NCBI GenBank assembly: GCA_023387235.1
Contig: JAEWIJ010000279.1
Coordinates: forward strand, 1-50,253
Direction of reading: 5' to 3'
Length of the DNA: 50,253 bases
DNA from: Pseudomonadota bacterium
GTDB taxonomy: Bacteria; Pseudomonadota; Alphaproteobacteria; Rhizobiales; Hyphomicrobiaceae
Shown here in pieces: positions 19,709-30,200 of this stretch. The notes below the pieces were generated by a model. It did no database searches, was not told where the DNA came from, and saw nothing but the letters and a program-made list of their open reading frames with translations. Position 1 is the first letter of the stretch, and the number at the start of each line of letters is the position of its first letter. The position numbers were made by a program, and so were the translations under genes.

Positions 19709-20614
19709 ATGATCGTAGCCGAAGGCGAAGAGAAGGCTGGTAGCCATAGTGAGGAGGACGAGAATTACTTCATCTCCATGACCGACATGATGGTCGGTAT
19801 TCTGTTCATTTTCATAATCATGCTGATGGTCTTCGCATTCAATTTCCGCCAGCAGACTGACGAGACGAAAGTCTTGACTGCAGCGCAGGAGGAGCAGCTA
19901 CGTCGCGCGGACGAACTCGCTAGGCAGATTTCTGACCTTCGCAGTCAGATTGCCGGTGAAATCACCGAATTGGACAAAGTGGACAGAGCGCGCACCGAAC
20001 TCCTTGAGACGATCCAGGCCAAACTCGACGCGGTCGGACTCAAAGTAACAATTGATAGTAACACCGGCGTGCTGCGTTTGACTGAGGACGCCATACGGTT
20101 TGCGTCAACGAGCTCCACGCTCGACGACATAGCTATGCGTAATGTCGACGCTGTCTCGAGAGTGCTCGATGACGTTCTTCCAACCTATGCCGCCTGCCCG
20201 GCTCCGTCTCCATGCCCGCGCTCGCGGACACACGTGATCGAAACTGTCTTTATCGAAGGTCATACAGACAGGACTGGCTCTGACAGCTTGAACTGGACGC
20301 TCTCGACCGAGCGCGCCGTCAACACGTATCGCCGGATCGTCGAGCACTTTCCTAAGCTGCGTGCCCTGAAGAACTCAAGTGGAAGAGAGGTTCTCTCAGT
20401 CTCTGGTTACGCGTCGACTCGCCCTGCGGATGAACGCGCCGGTTCTGATGCTAATCGCGCAAACCGCCGGATCGATCTGCGCTTTGTCATGGAGGCTGAT
20501 CGGCGCGAGCGCTTGAGCGAGGTGCTGAAGCTGCTGGATCAGATGGAGCAGAAGGTCAAGGATCTTCAAGATCCCACCGGCCAGCGGAAGCCGACCCATG
20601 GAGCCAAACCATGA
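19709..20614 (+). CDS. zorB: Zorya anti-phage protein ZorB (MotB/OmpA-like stator)
   Basis: A 301-residue protein with a short cytoplasmic N-terminus and one membrane helix (MMVGILFIFIIMLMVFAFNF). Asp26 in ISMTDMM precedes the helix and corresponds to the proton-carrying Asp of MotB/ZorB. After a coiled linker comes an OmpA/MotB peptidoglycan-binding domain with FIEGHTDRTG, LSTERAVNTYR and NRRIDLRF. It pairs with ZorA to form the proton-driven motor anchored to the cell wall. An unusual CPAPSPCPRS insertion sits just before the OmpA core strand. The stop overlaps the zorC start as ATGA. Confidence 0.93.
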   Translation: MIVAEGEEKAGSHSEEDENYFISMTDMMVGILFIFIIMLMVFAFNFRQQTDETKVLTAAQEEQLRRADELARQISDLRSQIAGEITELDKVDRARTELLETIQAKLDAVGLKVTIDSNTGVLRLTEDAIRFASTSSTLDDIAMRNVDAVSRVLDDVLPTYAACPAPSPCPRSRTHVIETVFIEGHTDRTGSDSLNWTLSTERAVNTYRRIVEHFPKLRALKNSSGREVLSVSGYASTRPADERAGSDANRANRRIDLRFVMEADRRERLSEVLKLLDQMEQKVKDLQDPTGQRKPTHGAKP

Positions 20615-21996
20615 GTACGAGTTTCAAGGCGGCAATTGGCAGTCTGTTGCTCGTGCACGGGGCTAGAGCGAAGCCAACCCTTAGATCGGAAACGGAAAGG
20701 GCGGCTGGGAAACTGGCCGAAGGGGCCGGGGAGCTCAGGCCTGCCGCTGATTTGGACGCCATCTCGGCGTCGCTCGCCAACGCGTTAATGAATGGAGATG
20801 CTCTTACTGGACGCCAGCTACGCAATTGCGCGTGGTGTCTATGGACAACAAGGGTCGCGATCGCCGAACGTGCGACCACACTGCAGCCATTCTTGGAGCA
20901 ACTGAGAGAACTGCGGCACAAGCAAGCCACGCGTGCGCTTTCTCTATCCTACCTTATCCACTTCCACGCCGACCGCCCGGGCCTATCTTCAATAACTGAG
21001 ATTTTGCGCGAGCTTGTCGATGTCATGGGAGCACCGTTCGACGCCCTGCATCGGCACCTCCGAGTATTCGACGAAACTGAGGGGCCGCGACGCATCGGAG
21101 ATTTTGCATTCACCGGGCAATCGTCGCCGCGTGCTGTGCTCGAGGAGAACGGGCTGCGCCACGAGCAGGTCTTCACGGGGGGATACGTCGAACCCTGTGC
21201 CCGACGTGTGCTGGAGCGCGTGGCCGATGATCGTGAGCTACCAGCGTTAGAGCGTCTGAAGTTCGTCACAAGCATCGCCGTGAAAGATGGCACGCGGCAG
21301 CTTCACTTCCCGTCTCACAAGGACCTTGTGGCCAATGCGATGTTGCTGCCGTACAGCGGTCGCGATTTGAGGAAGGATGTACGAGATAAGATTCTCAAGT
21401 TTTTGATCTCGCTCGAGGGCTTGGGCGACCCACGAACTAGAGGCGCAAACTGGGTCAATATGCACGAGGCGCGACGCATCGCGAACTCCTGGCTCACTGA
21501 GCAAGCTCTTCGCCAGTTCCTTGATGTGGTGGAGAAAGTCAATCCGAACCCAAACTGGAAGTATCGGCGCAAGTTCTGGGAAACGATGCATGAGAGGGAA
21601 GCAATTGACGAAGCCTGGGTCGTTCTCGATCGCGAAGGTGCAGCCGCTGCACATAGAATGATGAAGGATAGCGCCCCATTCGGTCAGTTTAGCGCGGGCT
21701 CTGGTGTCCAGCCGGGCAATGCGGTTCTGCTACTGAAAATCGGGCGCGGCGTCTGCGCCGAATGGAGTATCGTCGGGCCATGTCGCTTCTGGAACGACGC
21801 CGCACACGAGGGGGCACCTCAGCTCTACAACGATCGCTACAATGCTAACCTTCTTAAGACCGGCCGCCATTACTATCCCGAGGAAGAGATAGTTCACTTT
21901 CCGCATGAGGGCGACAACGCGTGGCAGCACAAGATTGCCAAACGGATCAGATCAATGACCGGCGCGCGCTTCTCCAAACAGGACTACATGCTGTGA
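20611..21996 (+). CDS. zorC: Zorya protein ZorC (EH_Signature family)
   Basis: A 461-residue soluble protein, somewhat shorter than ZorC proteins I remember (around 550). A helical N-terminal half is followed by a Trp/Arg-rich C-terminal part, WKYRRKFWETMHEREAIDEAWVVL then LLLKIGRGVCAEWSIVG and CRFWNDAA. This resembles the EH_Signature domain that marks type I ZorC. ZorC is regarded as a DNA-associating effector that works with ZorD. The start ATG overlaps the zorB stop (ATGA), and its own TGA overlaps the zorD GTG (GTGA), implying coupled translation. The assignment rests on order plus the C-terminal pattern. Confidence 0.85.
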   Translation: MSTSFKAAIGSLLLVHGARAKPTLRSETERAAGKLAEGAGELRPAADLDAISASLANALMNGDALTGRQLRNCAWCLWTTRVAIAERATTLQPFLEQLRELRHKQATRALSLSYLIHFHADRPGLSSITEILRELVDVMGAPFDALHRHLRVFDETEGPRRIGDFAFTGQSSPRAVLEENGLRHEQVFTGGYVEPCARRVLERVADDRELPALERLKFVTSIAVKDGTRQLHFPSHKDLVANAMLLPYSGRDLRKDVRDKILKFLISLEGLGDPRTRGANWVNMHEARRIANSWLTEQALRQFLDVVEKVNPNPNWKYRRKFWETMHEREAIDEAWVVLDREGAAAAHRMMKDSAPFGQFSAGSGVQPGNAVLLLKIGRGVCAEWSIVGPCRFWNDAAHEGAPQLYNDRYNANLLKTGRHYYPEEEIVHFPHEGDNAWQHKIAKRIRSMTGARFSKQDYML

Positions 21997-24992
21997 AAGC
22001 GAGCTTTACTCATGAAGCACGTGCCGACGGCGTGCTGCTCACGCTGCAGCGGCGCCGGCTGTTGAGCGCTCAGACTGTCTCCGTGACCGAGTGGACGAAG
22101 TGCGAAGGGAAGGAGGGCGCGGCGGCGCGCTATCTGCTTGGCAAGCTAGATGCAGGCGAGGCGGCAATTCTCGACGACGGCATATTGCTCACGCATCCAG
22201 CAGTCGCATCTCTCCCCTCAACGGTCGCTGAAGCTGCAGGCTTACCTCCTCTTGGCGCGCTTCTGATCTCTCTGGCAATAGACGGGATCATGACGAGTCC
22301 GCAGGGGCGCATTCGGGCCAAATGGTACGATCCCGACGATCGCACCGTGAGGGTCCAGAGAGATGGGGCTATTGCCCATTGGGGAAGCCGTGCAGGACGT
22401 CTGTCGCGACAACTCTATGACCTGATCGAGGCCATTGATGCCTACAATCGGACGGAGGGAGCGGATGGAGAAGTGCGCATCTCTGCTTGGGGACCCGTCC
22501 AGGACGCATTGAAGCAGACAACTGGAGAAGAAATCCGCGCCTGCGACGACACGCTGAGAAGCTTGGCTGTTTATCAGGCCGGTGCGGTGGCGCTCGATAT
22601 CTTCCAAACTTTTGACGGCCCGAGTTTTCACCCCGTTGTCATGGGGCGTGAGAAGGCGTCGACGCTGAACGACGACGTAGCGGCGCCGGAAGGCGGCGAT
22701 GATGCCGAGGCGGCTCCCGATCAACGGGACATCATATCGGATGCGTTGCTGCCGCCCGATCTGCAGCGACGTTTCCAACGCGATTGCTTTGCAACCGAGG
22801 GACAGAGCCGTGATGCTTATGTACTCGAGCGAAACACCTTCCTGGTGCTCGATCCGTCACTGAAGGTTGCCCTCGATGTCATTCGAAGAAAGCGGGCGGC
22901 GCCGAAAGATGAAAGGATTGCATTTCTCAAGAACCCTCGTACCGCGATCGCTGAAGCCATTGGCGACGAAAGTGGTGAAACGGCACTCTCGCTGCTGGTC
23001 GAGACCTTTCAATACTCCGACCGTGTGCTTGGGCTCGGCGTTTGGGAGTCTCCCCAAATCCCTTGGCTGAAGAACCAGGCCGGTCAGTGGCTACCCGAGC
23101 GCTTTCCGGTCCAGATAGGGAATGAGGTTGTCGAACTCGACAAGAACACATTCGAACGCCTGAAGTCAGACGTCGGTCGCGCTTGTGAAGATGGCCACGA
23201 TGAGATTGTTCTCGATGGGCGTTCTCTTCCGTTGGCGGAGGTGCAGAAAACCTTCGAGAAGCTGGGCTTGGATCCAATGGGAAAGGAGCGGTCTGGCCAG
23301 GAGCCGGACCCAGCCGAGACGCCCACACCGGGGCCCGATCGCAACGAGCCACCAAGAGAGGAACCAGACCAACGTCTCGTCATCCGGCAGAATCTTGACG
23401 GCAAGGAGTTCGCCGTCACCTACAACCCACGTGCAGTAGCGCTTGCGATCGAGTTTCCTGGGCTGCCGCTTGTCTCCACGATCCCGAAGCCGCACCAGGT
23501 GGATGGCTTCAATTGGCTCTCTAACTGTTATCGCGCGGGTTGGCCGGGTGTGCTTTTAGCCGACGATATGGGCTTGGGAAAGACCTTCCAGGCGCTAGCC
23601 TTCCTTGCATGGGTCAAGTGCAGTCGCTCGAAGCTTGGTCTTGATCGCGGCGCTCAGAACAAGCCGTTTCTGATTGTTGCGCCAACTGCCTTGCTGAGGA
23701 ACTGGATCGAGGAGGCAGATCGACATCTGGGGCCCGACGCTCTTGGAGAACGCGTCGATGCATTTGGATCGTCACTTCGAAAGCTGAAGTCGCCGAAAGA
23801 CGAACACTGGACCGAGGAAGCAGCTCTCGATGTCGCCGCACTGCGTGCAGCGGATTGGGTTCTAACAACCTACGAGACGCTCGCGGACAACCATCGCGCC
23901 TTTGCCCGCGTTGCCTTCAGCGTCGCTGTGTTCGACGAAGCCCAGAAGATCAAATCGCCCGGCACGATCAATACACAGTCTGCGAAGGCGATGAACGCCG
24001 ACTTCGTACTCGGTCTCACAGGCACACCAATTGAGAACCGGCTCGCAGACCTTTGGTGCATCATGGATCGGGTCGTTCCGGGTTATCTCGGCGATCTGAA
24101 GGCATTTGTCGCCAACTACGAGAATGGCAGCGAGGAAGATCTGAAGCGACTGAAAGCGATGCTGGATCGTCCTTCAGATGAGCGGGCGCAGGCGGTCCTT
24201 CTGAGGCGCATGAAGACTGAAATTCTTGAGGGATTGCCTACCCGCACCATATCCCGCGTTGCTGTTCCAATGCCCTCGGACCAGGCCGAGGCCTACCATA
24301 GTGCTGTCATGCGGGCTCGTGCTGGTGGAGCCTCGAAGGGTAGTGTGCTGCAGGCGATCAACAGCTTCCGCGGCATCTCACTGCATCCAAATGGTGCAAA
24401 CAACTGTGACCCGCTGGACAAGGAATCGGTCCATCGATGGATCGCAAAGTCGGCGCGAGTGCACCATGCCGTCGACGTGCTCGAGAAACTCCGCGCATCA
24501 GGCGAAAAGGCGCTCGTCTTTATCGAGGATCTCGACGTTCAGGCTCTATTCTCTGCAGCGATTGCGACGCATCTGGGCCTAGTTCGACAACCAGCCATCA
24601 TCAATGGCGCGGTGCCAGGCGAGCGGCGGCTTGAGATCGTCGATCGGTTCCAGTCTTCTTCCGAGGCTTTCGACGTTCTGGTCTTATCGCCGAAAGCCGC
24701 TGGCATTGGGTTGACGATAACAGCGGCCAATCATGTCATCCACTTGTCGCGTTGGTGGAATCCGGCAGTGGAGGATCAGTGTAACGATCGATGCTATCGC
24801 ATCGGCCAGCGAAAGCCGGTTACCGTCCATGTGCCGATCGCGCTTCATCCGGACTATGGCGAAGCCTCCTTCGACGTGAAGTTGGACGCGCTGCTCGAAC
24901 ACAAGAGGCAACTATCGCAGCATATGCTCCTTCCCCCCGTTGCGGAGGGTGACATAGAGGCGCTCTTCCGCCAAACGACCGAACGCGCCTGA
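21993..24992 (+). CDS. zorD: Zorya protein ZorD (SNF2-type helicase effector)
   Basis: About 999 residues from the GTG at 21993, which overlaps the zorC stop. The open frame extends to 21921 inside zorC, but that part is not needed. An N-terminal region of about 470 residues has no motif I recognise. A proline-rich linker (PTPGPDRNEPPREEPD) leads to a complete SNF2 ATPase: LADDMGLGKTFQALAF near residue 523 (Asp-Met replaces the usual Glu-Met), VFDEAQKIKSPGT, LTGTPIENRLADLW and LSPKAAGIGLTI. It ends with LSRWWNPAVEDQ and RIGQRKPV. The protein stops about 60 residues after the last helicase motif, so I see no separate C-terminal nuclease domain. In type I Zorya, ZorD is the DNA-acting effector. 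Confidence 0.92.
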   Translation: MKASFTHEARADGVLLTLQRRRLLSAQTVSVTEWTKCEGKEGAAARYLLGKLDAGEAAILDDGILLTHPAVASLPSTVAEAAGLPPLGALLISLAIDGIMTSPQGRIRAKWYDPDDRTVRVQRDGAIAHWGSRAGRLSRQLYDLIEAIDAYNRTEGADGEVRISAWGPVQDALKQTTGEEIRACDDTLRSLAVYQAGAVALDIFQTFDGPSFHPVVMGREKASTLNDDVAAPEGGDDAEAAPDQRDIISDALLPPDLQRRFQRDCFATEGQSRDAYVLERNTFLVLDPSLKVALDVIRRKRAAPKDERIAFLKNPRTAIAEAIGDESGETALSLLVETFQYSDRVLGLGVWESPQIPWLKNQAGQWLPERFPVQIGNEVVELDKNTFERLKSDVGRACEDGHDEIVLDGRSLPLAEVQKTFEKLGLDPMGKERSGQEPDPAETPTPGPDRNEPPREEPDQRLVIRQNLDGKEFAVTYNPRAVALAIEFPGLPLVSTIPKPHQVDGFNWLSNCYRAGWPGVLLADDMGLGKTFQALAFLAWVKCSRSKLGLDRGAQNKPFLIVAPTALLRNWIEEADRHLGPDALGERVDAFGSSLRKLKSPKDEHWTEEAALDVAALRAADWVLTTYETLADNHRAFARVAFSVAVFDEAQKIKSPGTINTQSAKAMNADFVLGLTGTPIENRLADLWCIMDRVVPGYLGDLKAFVANYENGSEEDLKRLKAMLDRPSDERAQAVLLRRMKTEILEGLPTRTISRVAVPMPSDQAEAYHSAVMRARAGGASKGSVLQAINSFRGISLHPNGANNCDPLDKESVHRWIAKSARVHHAVDVLEKLRASGEKALVFIEDLDVQALFSAAIATHLGLVRQPAIINGAVPGERRLEIVDRFQSSSEAFDVLVLSPKAAGIGLTITAANHVIHLSRWWNPAVEDQCNDRCYRIGQRKPVTVHVPIALHPDYGEASFDVKLDALLEHKRQLSQHMLLPPVAEGDIEALFRQTTERA

Positions 24993-24995
24993 GGG

Positions 24996-27089
24996 TCAAG
25001 GAAGCGCTGCTTCGGTAAGGAATGGAGACAAGATCGTAGGCTCATCACCAATCCGCCTTGACGCCGTAAGGATCAGTCGCTTCTTGGCTCTCGTCATGGC
25101 GACGTAAAATAGCCGACGTTCTCCTTCAACCGCACGATCTGATTTGGCTGAGCGCAGAGGCCAAATGCCGTCGACAACATCAAGCATCACTACCGTGTCG
25201 AATTCACGCCCCTTCGCACGTAGAGCGGTCATTAGATGTACGGGCTTCTTCCATAATGCATCCGCGTCGTCACTGGCGTCCATGCCAGGTAGTTTGACGA
25301 GCGTGTCCTTGGCCTTCTCAAGATCATCAACAAAGGCCTGGAAGTCTGTACCGTAGCGCTCTGAGAATTCAACGAGATAGGCGAAAGGCGGGTCGGCAAG
25401 AAAGATGTCCTCGGTCCCGCGTCCATAATCTTGCTTGAAGCCCGAGTAGAGTGTTTGCAGTGCCTCAATTGCACCACGCACTGTTGGGGCGTGTATCAGC
25501 TGGCGCAGTTTGATCGCGAAGCCCTTTGCAGTGGCACCTTCGTCCGATTTCCCCCGAATGGGCCCGTCAAAGGTCTCGAGTTGGTCAATCGCGGCATCGT
25601 AGGACTTGGGGCGTATGGAACGTATATGCCGTGCAATAGCATCAGCCTCAGCTTTCCGAAGGGGATATCGCTGTACAGAGTCACATAGAGCCATCACCTC
25701 ATCGACGATGGTTGGAAGTGCGATCCCAAGCCCGGCCATGGTTCGGGTCCTGAGTGCGCCCAGCAATCGGTCGAACGTATCAGACAGAAAGAGATGCAGA
25801 TCTTCGGCGGCGCAGAATGGAATGTCTTCGCGAGCGAGGAGGATCTGATACGGAATCAGTTGCGCGCGCTTGCGTGATAGCAGCGCCATGCGGGCGCCTG
25901 GTGATTTGGCTTCGACGAAACTCCGTATCTCAGTGAGCACGCTCTCGACGGAGTCCAGAAATGTTTCTCCCATGAACATCATTATGTCGGCATCCTGGGG
26001 AGAGACCGGTCTCATCGTCTTCGCTACGCGGCGCTTGTTGTGAGAGATGAGACGAGCAGATTTCTGAACGATGTTGCGGGGGCTGCGATAGTTGGACTCG
26101 AGGATATACGTAGCAAACGGACGCGCGAGATATCGGTCGGGGTCTAGAATGAAGTCGGGTGCGGCGCCGCGCCATTCGAAGATCGCCTGATCGTCGTCGC
26201 CGACTATCGTTACCGCGGCTTGATTGAGCTGTGCGATCGTAAGGATTAGGGCAAGATCTAGAGGATTGATGTCTTGAAACTCATCCACAAGGATCTCTGA
26301 AATGCGGGCTTCGGGATCGATTGCCTTGCCGGCGGCAATCTGGCGTCGTTGGTCTAGCCATGCGCCATACTTTTGATCTTCTAGGGTAAACGAGCCAGTT
26401 GCGAATTGCTGTGTGCAAGCCGTGTTGAAGAACGGAAGAGCGACCTCCAAGAACGGCTCCCAGCGGCGAGTGGTTAGTACCCCAAGCTCCTCCAGTCGCG
26501 TCACGAAGTCCTCCATGAGCGATAAGAGACCAAGCTGCTCCAAAGATTCAAGCCGATCGTCCGCCATCCTCAGCGATCCATCTTCGTGATCGAAGCCTAA
26601 CGACTTCATGGTGTCGAGTAGGTTGGCTAGGAGCTTCGGCAGCTTGAATGGCTGGTGCTTCATTCCCTTTTCCAGGCTTGGAACCGCGGACCAGGCGGGT
26701 GCCAGTACCGTCTTGACCATGGTCGTGCGCTCGAAGTCGGAAACGTGAAGGCGCGGCTGGGCGGACATAGCTCGCAGGCGCCTGTGGCCCCAACCATTCA
26801 GTGTAACCACGTCGGCCTTGGCCGAAAATCCAACAAAGGTGCTCTCAGTGAGCCGCGATCGAAGCTCGTCCCTCGCTGCCCGCGTGAACGATACGATTAG
26901 AAATGTCGAGGCACCGTCCGAACGCTGATGGAGAGTCGCGCACCTGTGAAGCAACGAGAGCGTCTTTCCACTGCCGGCCGGAGCGAGCAGACGGATGTCA
27001 CGTTCTGAGGCGTTGACAAACGCGAGCTGAGTGGAGTCCAAAGTGCTTTCAATGCTAGTATTCAATGTCTGCGATCCTTTTGGCTTCAA
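24996..27089 (-). CDS. UvrD/PcrA-like superfamily 1 helicase
   Basis: A 697-residue SF1A helicase. Walker A is LLAPAGSGKTLSLLHRC (residues 34-50), motif II is VDEFQDINPLDLAL near 268, and motif III is IVGDDDQAIFEWRGA near 295. Motif IV is SNYRSPRNIV, and motif VI is VAMTRAKKRLIL near the C-terminus. No nuclease domain follows. The start is uncertain: the frame opens with TTG at 27089, Walker A is only about 35 residues in, and no good ribosome site is visible. The stop is 3 bases from the zorD stop, convergent. It lies downstream of the UPF1-like helicase gene and could be co-transcribed with it. Such stand-alone UvrD-like proteins are common in defence islands; function here is unknown. Confidence 0.88.
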   Translation of the reverse strand: MKPKGSQTLNTSIESTLDSTQLAFVNASERDIRLLAPAGSGKTLSLLHRCATLHQRSDGASTFLIVSFTRAARDELRSRLTESTFVGFSAKADVVTLNGWGHRRLRAMSAQPRLHVSDFERTTMVKTVLAPAWSAVPSLEKGMKHQPFKLPKLLANLLDTMKSLGFDHEDGSLRMADDRLESLEQLGLLSLMEDFVTRLEELGVLTTRRWEPFLEVALPFFNTACTQQFATGSFTLEDQKYGAWLDQRRQIAAGKAIDPEARISEILVDEFQDINPLDLALILTIAQLNQAAVTIVGDDDQAIFEWRGAAPDFILDPDRYLARPFATYILESNYRSPRNIVQKSARLISHNKRRVAKTMRPVSPQDADIMMFMGETFLDSVESVLTEIRSFVEAKSPGARMALLSRKRAQLIPYQILLAREDIPFCAAEDLHLFLSDTFDRLLGALRTRTMAGLGIALPTIVDEVMALCDSVQRYPLRKAEADAIARHIRSIRPKSYDAAIDQLETFDGPIRGKSDEGATAKGFAIKLRQLIHAPTVRGAIEALQTLYSGFKQDYGRGTEDIFLADPPFAYLVEFSERYGTDFQAFVDDLEKAKDTLVKLPGMDASDDADALWKKPVHLMTALRAKGREFDTVVMLDVVDGIWPLRSAKSDRAVEGERRLFYVAMTRAKKRLILTASRRIGDEPTILSPFLTEAALP

Positions 27090-27259
27090 ACTGTTGTTCG
27101 ACTACCAGTGTGCACGCGGTTCTCGATGGTGGCCTTGGCCAGCGGAGCGTTTCATCATGCTAAGGGTTCGCAAGTTTCCTTGCTACAAGTCCAACCAATC
27201 CTTGATAGCGCTCACCGTTCGATCGGTGCCCGCGGACCGTGCCGTCTTCGGCGTCTACC

Positions 27260-30200
27260 TCACCCCATCCGCGCATGCAGCGTCTGAAACACGCCGGCCG
27301 GTTGCCACAGGGACCGATTACCGACGACGTAAAGCGCCTCTTTCGCTCGCGTCACCGCAACGTTGAGGATATTCGGCCGGCCGCCGGCCCAATTCCGCGC
27401 ACCTGTTTGCTGCGTGGCTGGCGCTCCGAGGACAAGGATCACGGCCTCCGCCTCGCGCCCCTGCACGGTGTGCACGGTTCCGATGCGGTCATAGACCCAG
27501 CGGCCGGGATCGCCCGTCCAACGGTCGAGCAGGCCGCTGTTGCGTATCAGCGTGCGCAAATTGTCCTGCACGACGACGAATGGCGTAATGATGTAAATGT
27601 CGGGTGGCTCGTCGAGGCGCCATAGCGCACTCAGTAACTTGAGCACCGCTTCGCCTTCCTCTGGGCACCACTTCTCGCTGGCGCTGCCGGCGATATCGAT
27701 CCAGTGCGAAGGGCCAAGAATGTCCCGTATGGCGGACCGGCGCGCATCCCGGCCCTGCACCATCAGATGCTCGTAGGCGATGGCATTGGAAATCCCGAAC
27801 ATCGGCTGATCGCAACGGCGATGCACGAGCAGTGGCACGCCGACCGTGCGCGATCCGTGCCGATTTGAGAATTCGGCGACGTAGGGGGTCGCGGCGTCGG
27901 CTAGTGTCTGCACGGAGGCGGCCGGCGCATTGAACCTGTCTGGGTCGACGCCGAAGGTCCGGCAAATTGCTTGTGTCAAAATGTCGGGAAGGACGACGAC
28001 CGGCTCAATTTGCATCGGATCGCCAACGACGATTGCTCGCCGCGTGCGCATCAGAGCGCCAATGGCCGCTTGAGGAAGAGCCTGACCGGCCTCATCGATG
28101 AGCAGCCAGCCCAGTGCCTCTGATGGCAACTTCCCAAGCATTCGCTCGACTGAAGCAAACGTCGTCGAGACCGCCGGCACCAGTAGGAACAGCGACGCCC
28201 AAAGATCGACGACCAGCGCTTCCTTTGCAGCGTCCGGCATTTGACGACCAGAAAAGATGTTCATGAGCGCGCCGAGATTGTGGCGCAGTGGCTTCGCTGC
28301 GGCGTCGGCGAATGCCTTATGCAGCGCGATGGCGGCGATAAAAACGTCATCACGGAGCCGATGCATTTGGTCGTCGAACCATGGCGCAAGGAGATGACGC
28401 ACCTCATGCTCGCGCTCGGCAAAGGAAGCATCTAGCATTCGCGGTCCGAGCTTTGTCCTCCACGCATCTAGGACACGAACAGTGTTATTGGCGCCGGCCT
28501 GTGCCTCCGAATGCTCGACCTGCGCCGATTTCCAAGCATTCTCCGCATCAGCCATCGCTTTCGTGGCTACGGCGTGCGCATCTATTGCCGCCTGGCGTAG
28601 ATTCTCCGCATGGAAAAGATCGCGCTGAAGTTCGGCCTCACTCGCTCGCCATCTACGAAACTTCGACGTGCTGAAGAGCCGCGACAAGAAGCCCGGCCTC
28701 GCCCCAGTATGGCTGCTCAGCGCTTGTGCCGCCGCCGCGCGCTCCGCCTCGCACTGGCTAAGCTTCTCCGCACGTTCTTGGCACGTGAGCTTGACGCGAT
28801 CGAGTGCGGCTGCAGCCAGCTCACGCCGTGCCTCACACTTTCGCGCCGCTTCCAATATTTGCGGCAGCGCGTCCATGAGGCGACGCACAGCCTCCAGATT
28901 AGACTGCTCCTTTTGACTTTTCTCGAGCGCGCCGCGGAAAGCTTTTCGTGCGTCCTGCCATCGCTGCTGAGCGTGACGAGGATCACGCGGAGCATTTTCC
29001 TCAGTGACGATGCGCGGAGGGCGCCTCTCGATGACCCTTCCCTCTTCGTCAGTAATCTCGACGAACTGCGGCGTACCGGCCGCGTGCGCGAGATAGCGCG
29101 ACATGCCGAGTTCGTTGTCCCACCAAAAACCATTGCGGAAAGCGCTGCGGTTCCGGGCATTGCCGAGAACCGCCGCGATGAGGCCCCAAGTGTCCTCATC
29201 AAGCAGGCCGTCCGACAACGATTTGAAGTAACGAAGATTATGGGCGTCGCCAGCGATGGCCTCTCTTCCCGGCAGCTCGGCGCTCACATTCTCGACTGCC
29301 TTGTTGTTCGATGATGCAATCAACAGCTCGAAGCCCTTTAGACGAGCATCGAGCCGATACAGGTGAAGCCACGCGTTTCCGCCGACGCTCAGGCGCTGGC
29401 CTGAATTGGTGAAGGCTTCGGCTGGATCGGCATAGCTCGCCATTACCTCGGCGCGTGCGCTGACGACACTGGCAACAACATCTCGGAGCAACGTCGTTTT
29501 TCCGGTGCCGGGGGGGCCGTTCACGGCGAGTATGCCGTCGCTTTTCAGGTCTCGCATGGCGAGATTGACGGCAGCCTGCTGAAGCAGCACGAGCGGATGG
29601 CGCCCCGTCCCAGGCCATCGTGCCGTCGAAAAGTTCTTCGGCGACAGCGCCTCTAAAAGCGCCTCGGAATCCAATAGTAGGTCGCGCCGCTGCGCCGGCT
29701 GCTGGATGCCCACGTAGCGCTTCAGGTTCGCAGTCGCTGTGCCATCTCGGAAGGATGACGCGGCGGTCGCCAGATCGCCCAGAAAGAAGCTGTTAAGCAG
29801 CAGCGGCTCTGGCGGATCGTTGTTTCGAAAATATTGGTAGCTGCGGATTGAGAATCGCGGCGCGTTGATCAGCGCTGCCGGCAAACCGAGAGTTGTGACG
29901 AGCCATCGATACGCCTTGGCAATAGTCTCGCGATCGAGCGGCAGTGGTTCACCATCTTCGCCTTCGCGGCGTACCAGCTTGTCGAGCTTCTCAACGAGTG
30001 GCTGTTCCGCTATTTGCCAGCCACCGAGCGACGTAAGGTCTCCAGCGAGCGCGCGCGGCACGCCCCATCCAAAACTGGAAATCGCGACGGCGGGCTCCTC
30101 GACTGGCCTGCCAGCCCGATCGAGCATGATGGTCGCAAGGATCGCTTCGCCTCGTGCCCCCATCCGCTCGGCCCGTGTGTCCCCGTAGCGGGCGACCATC

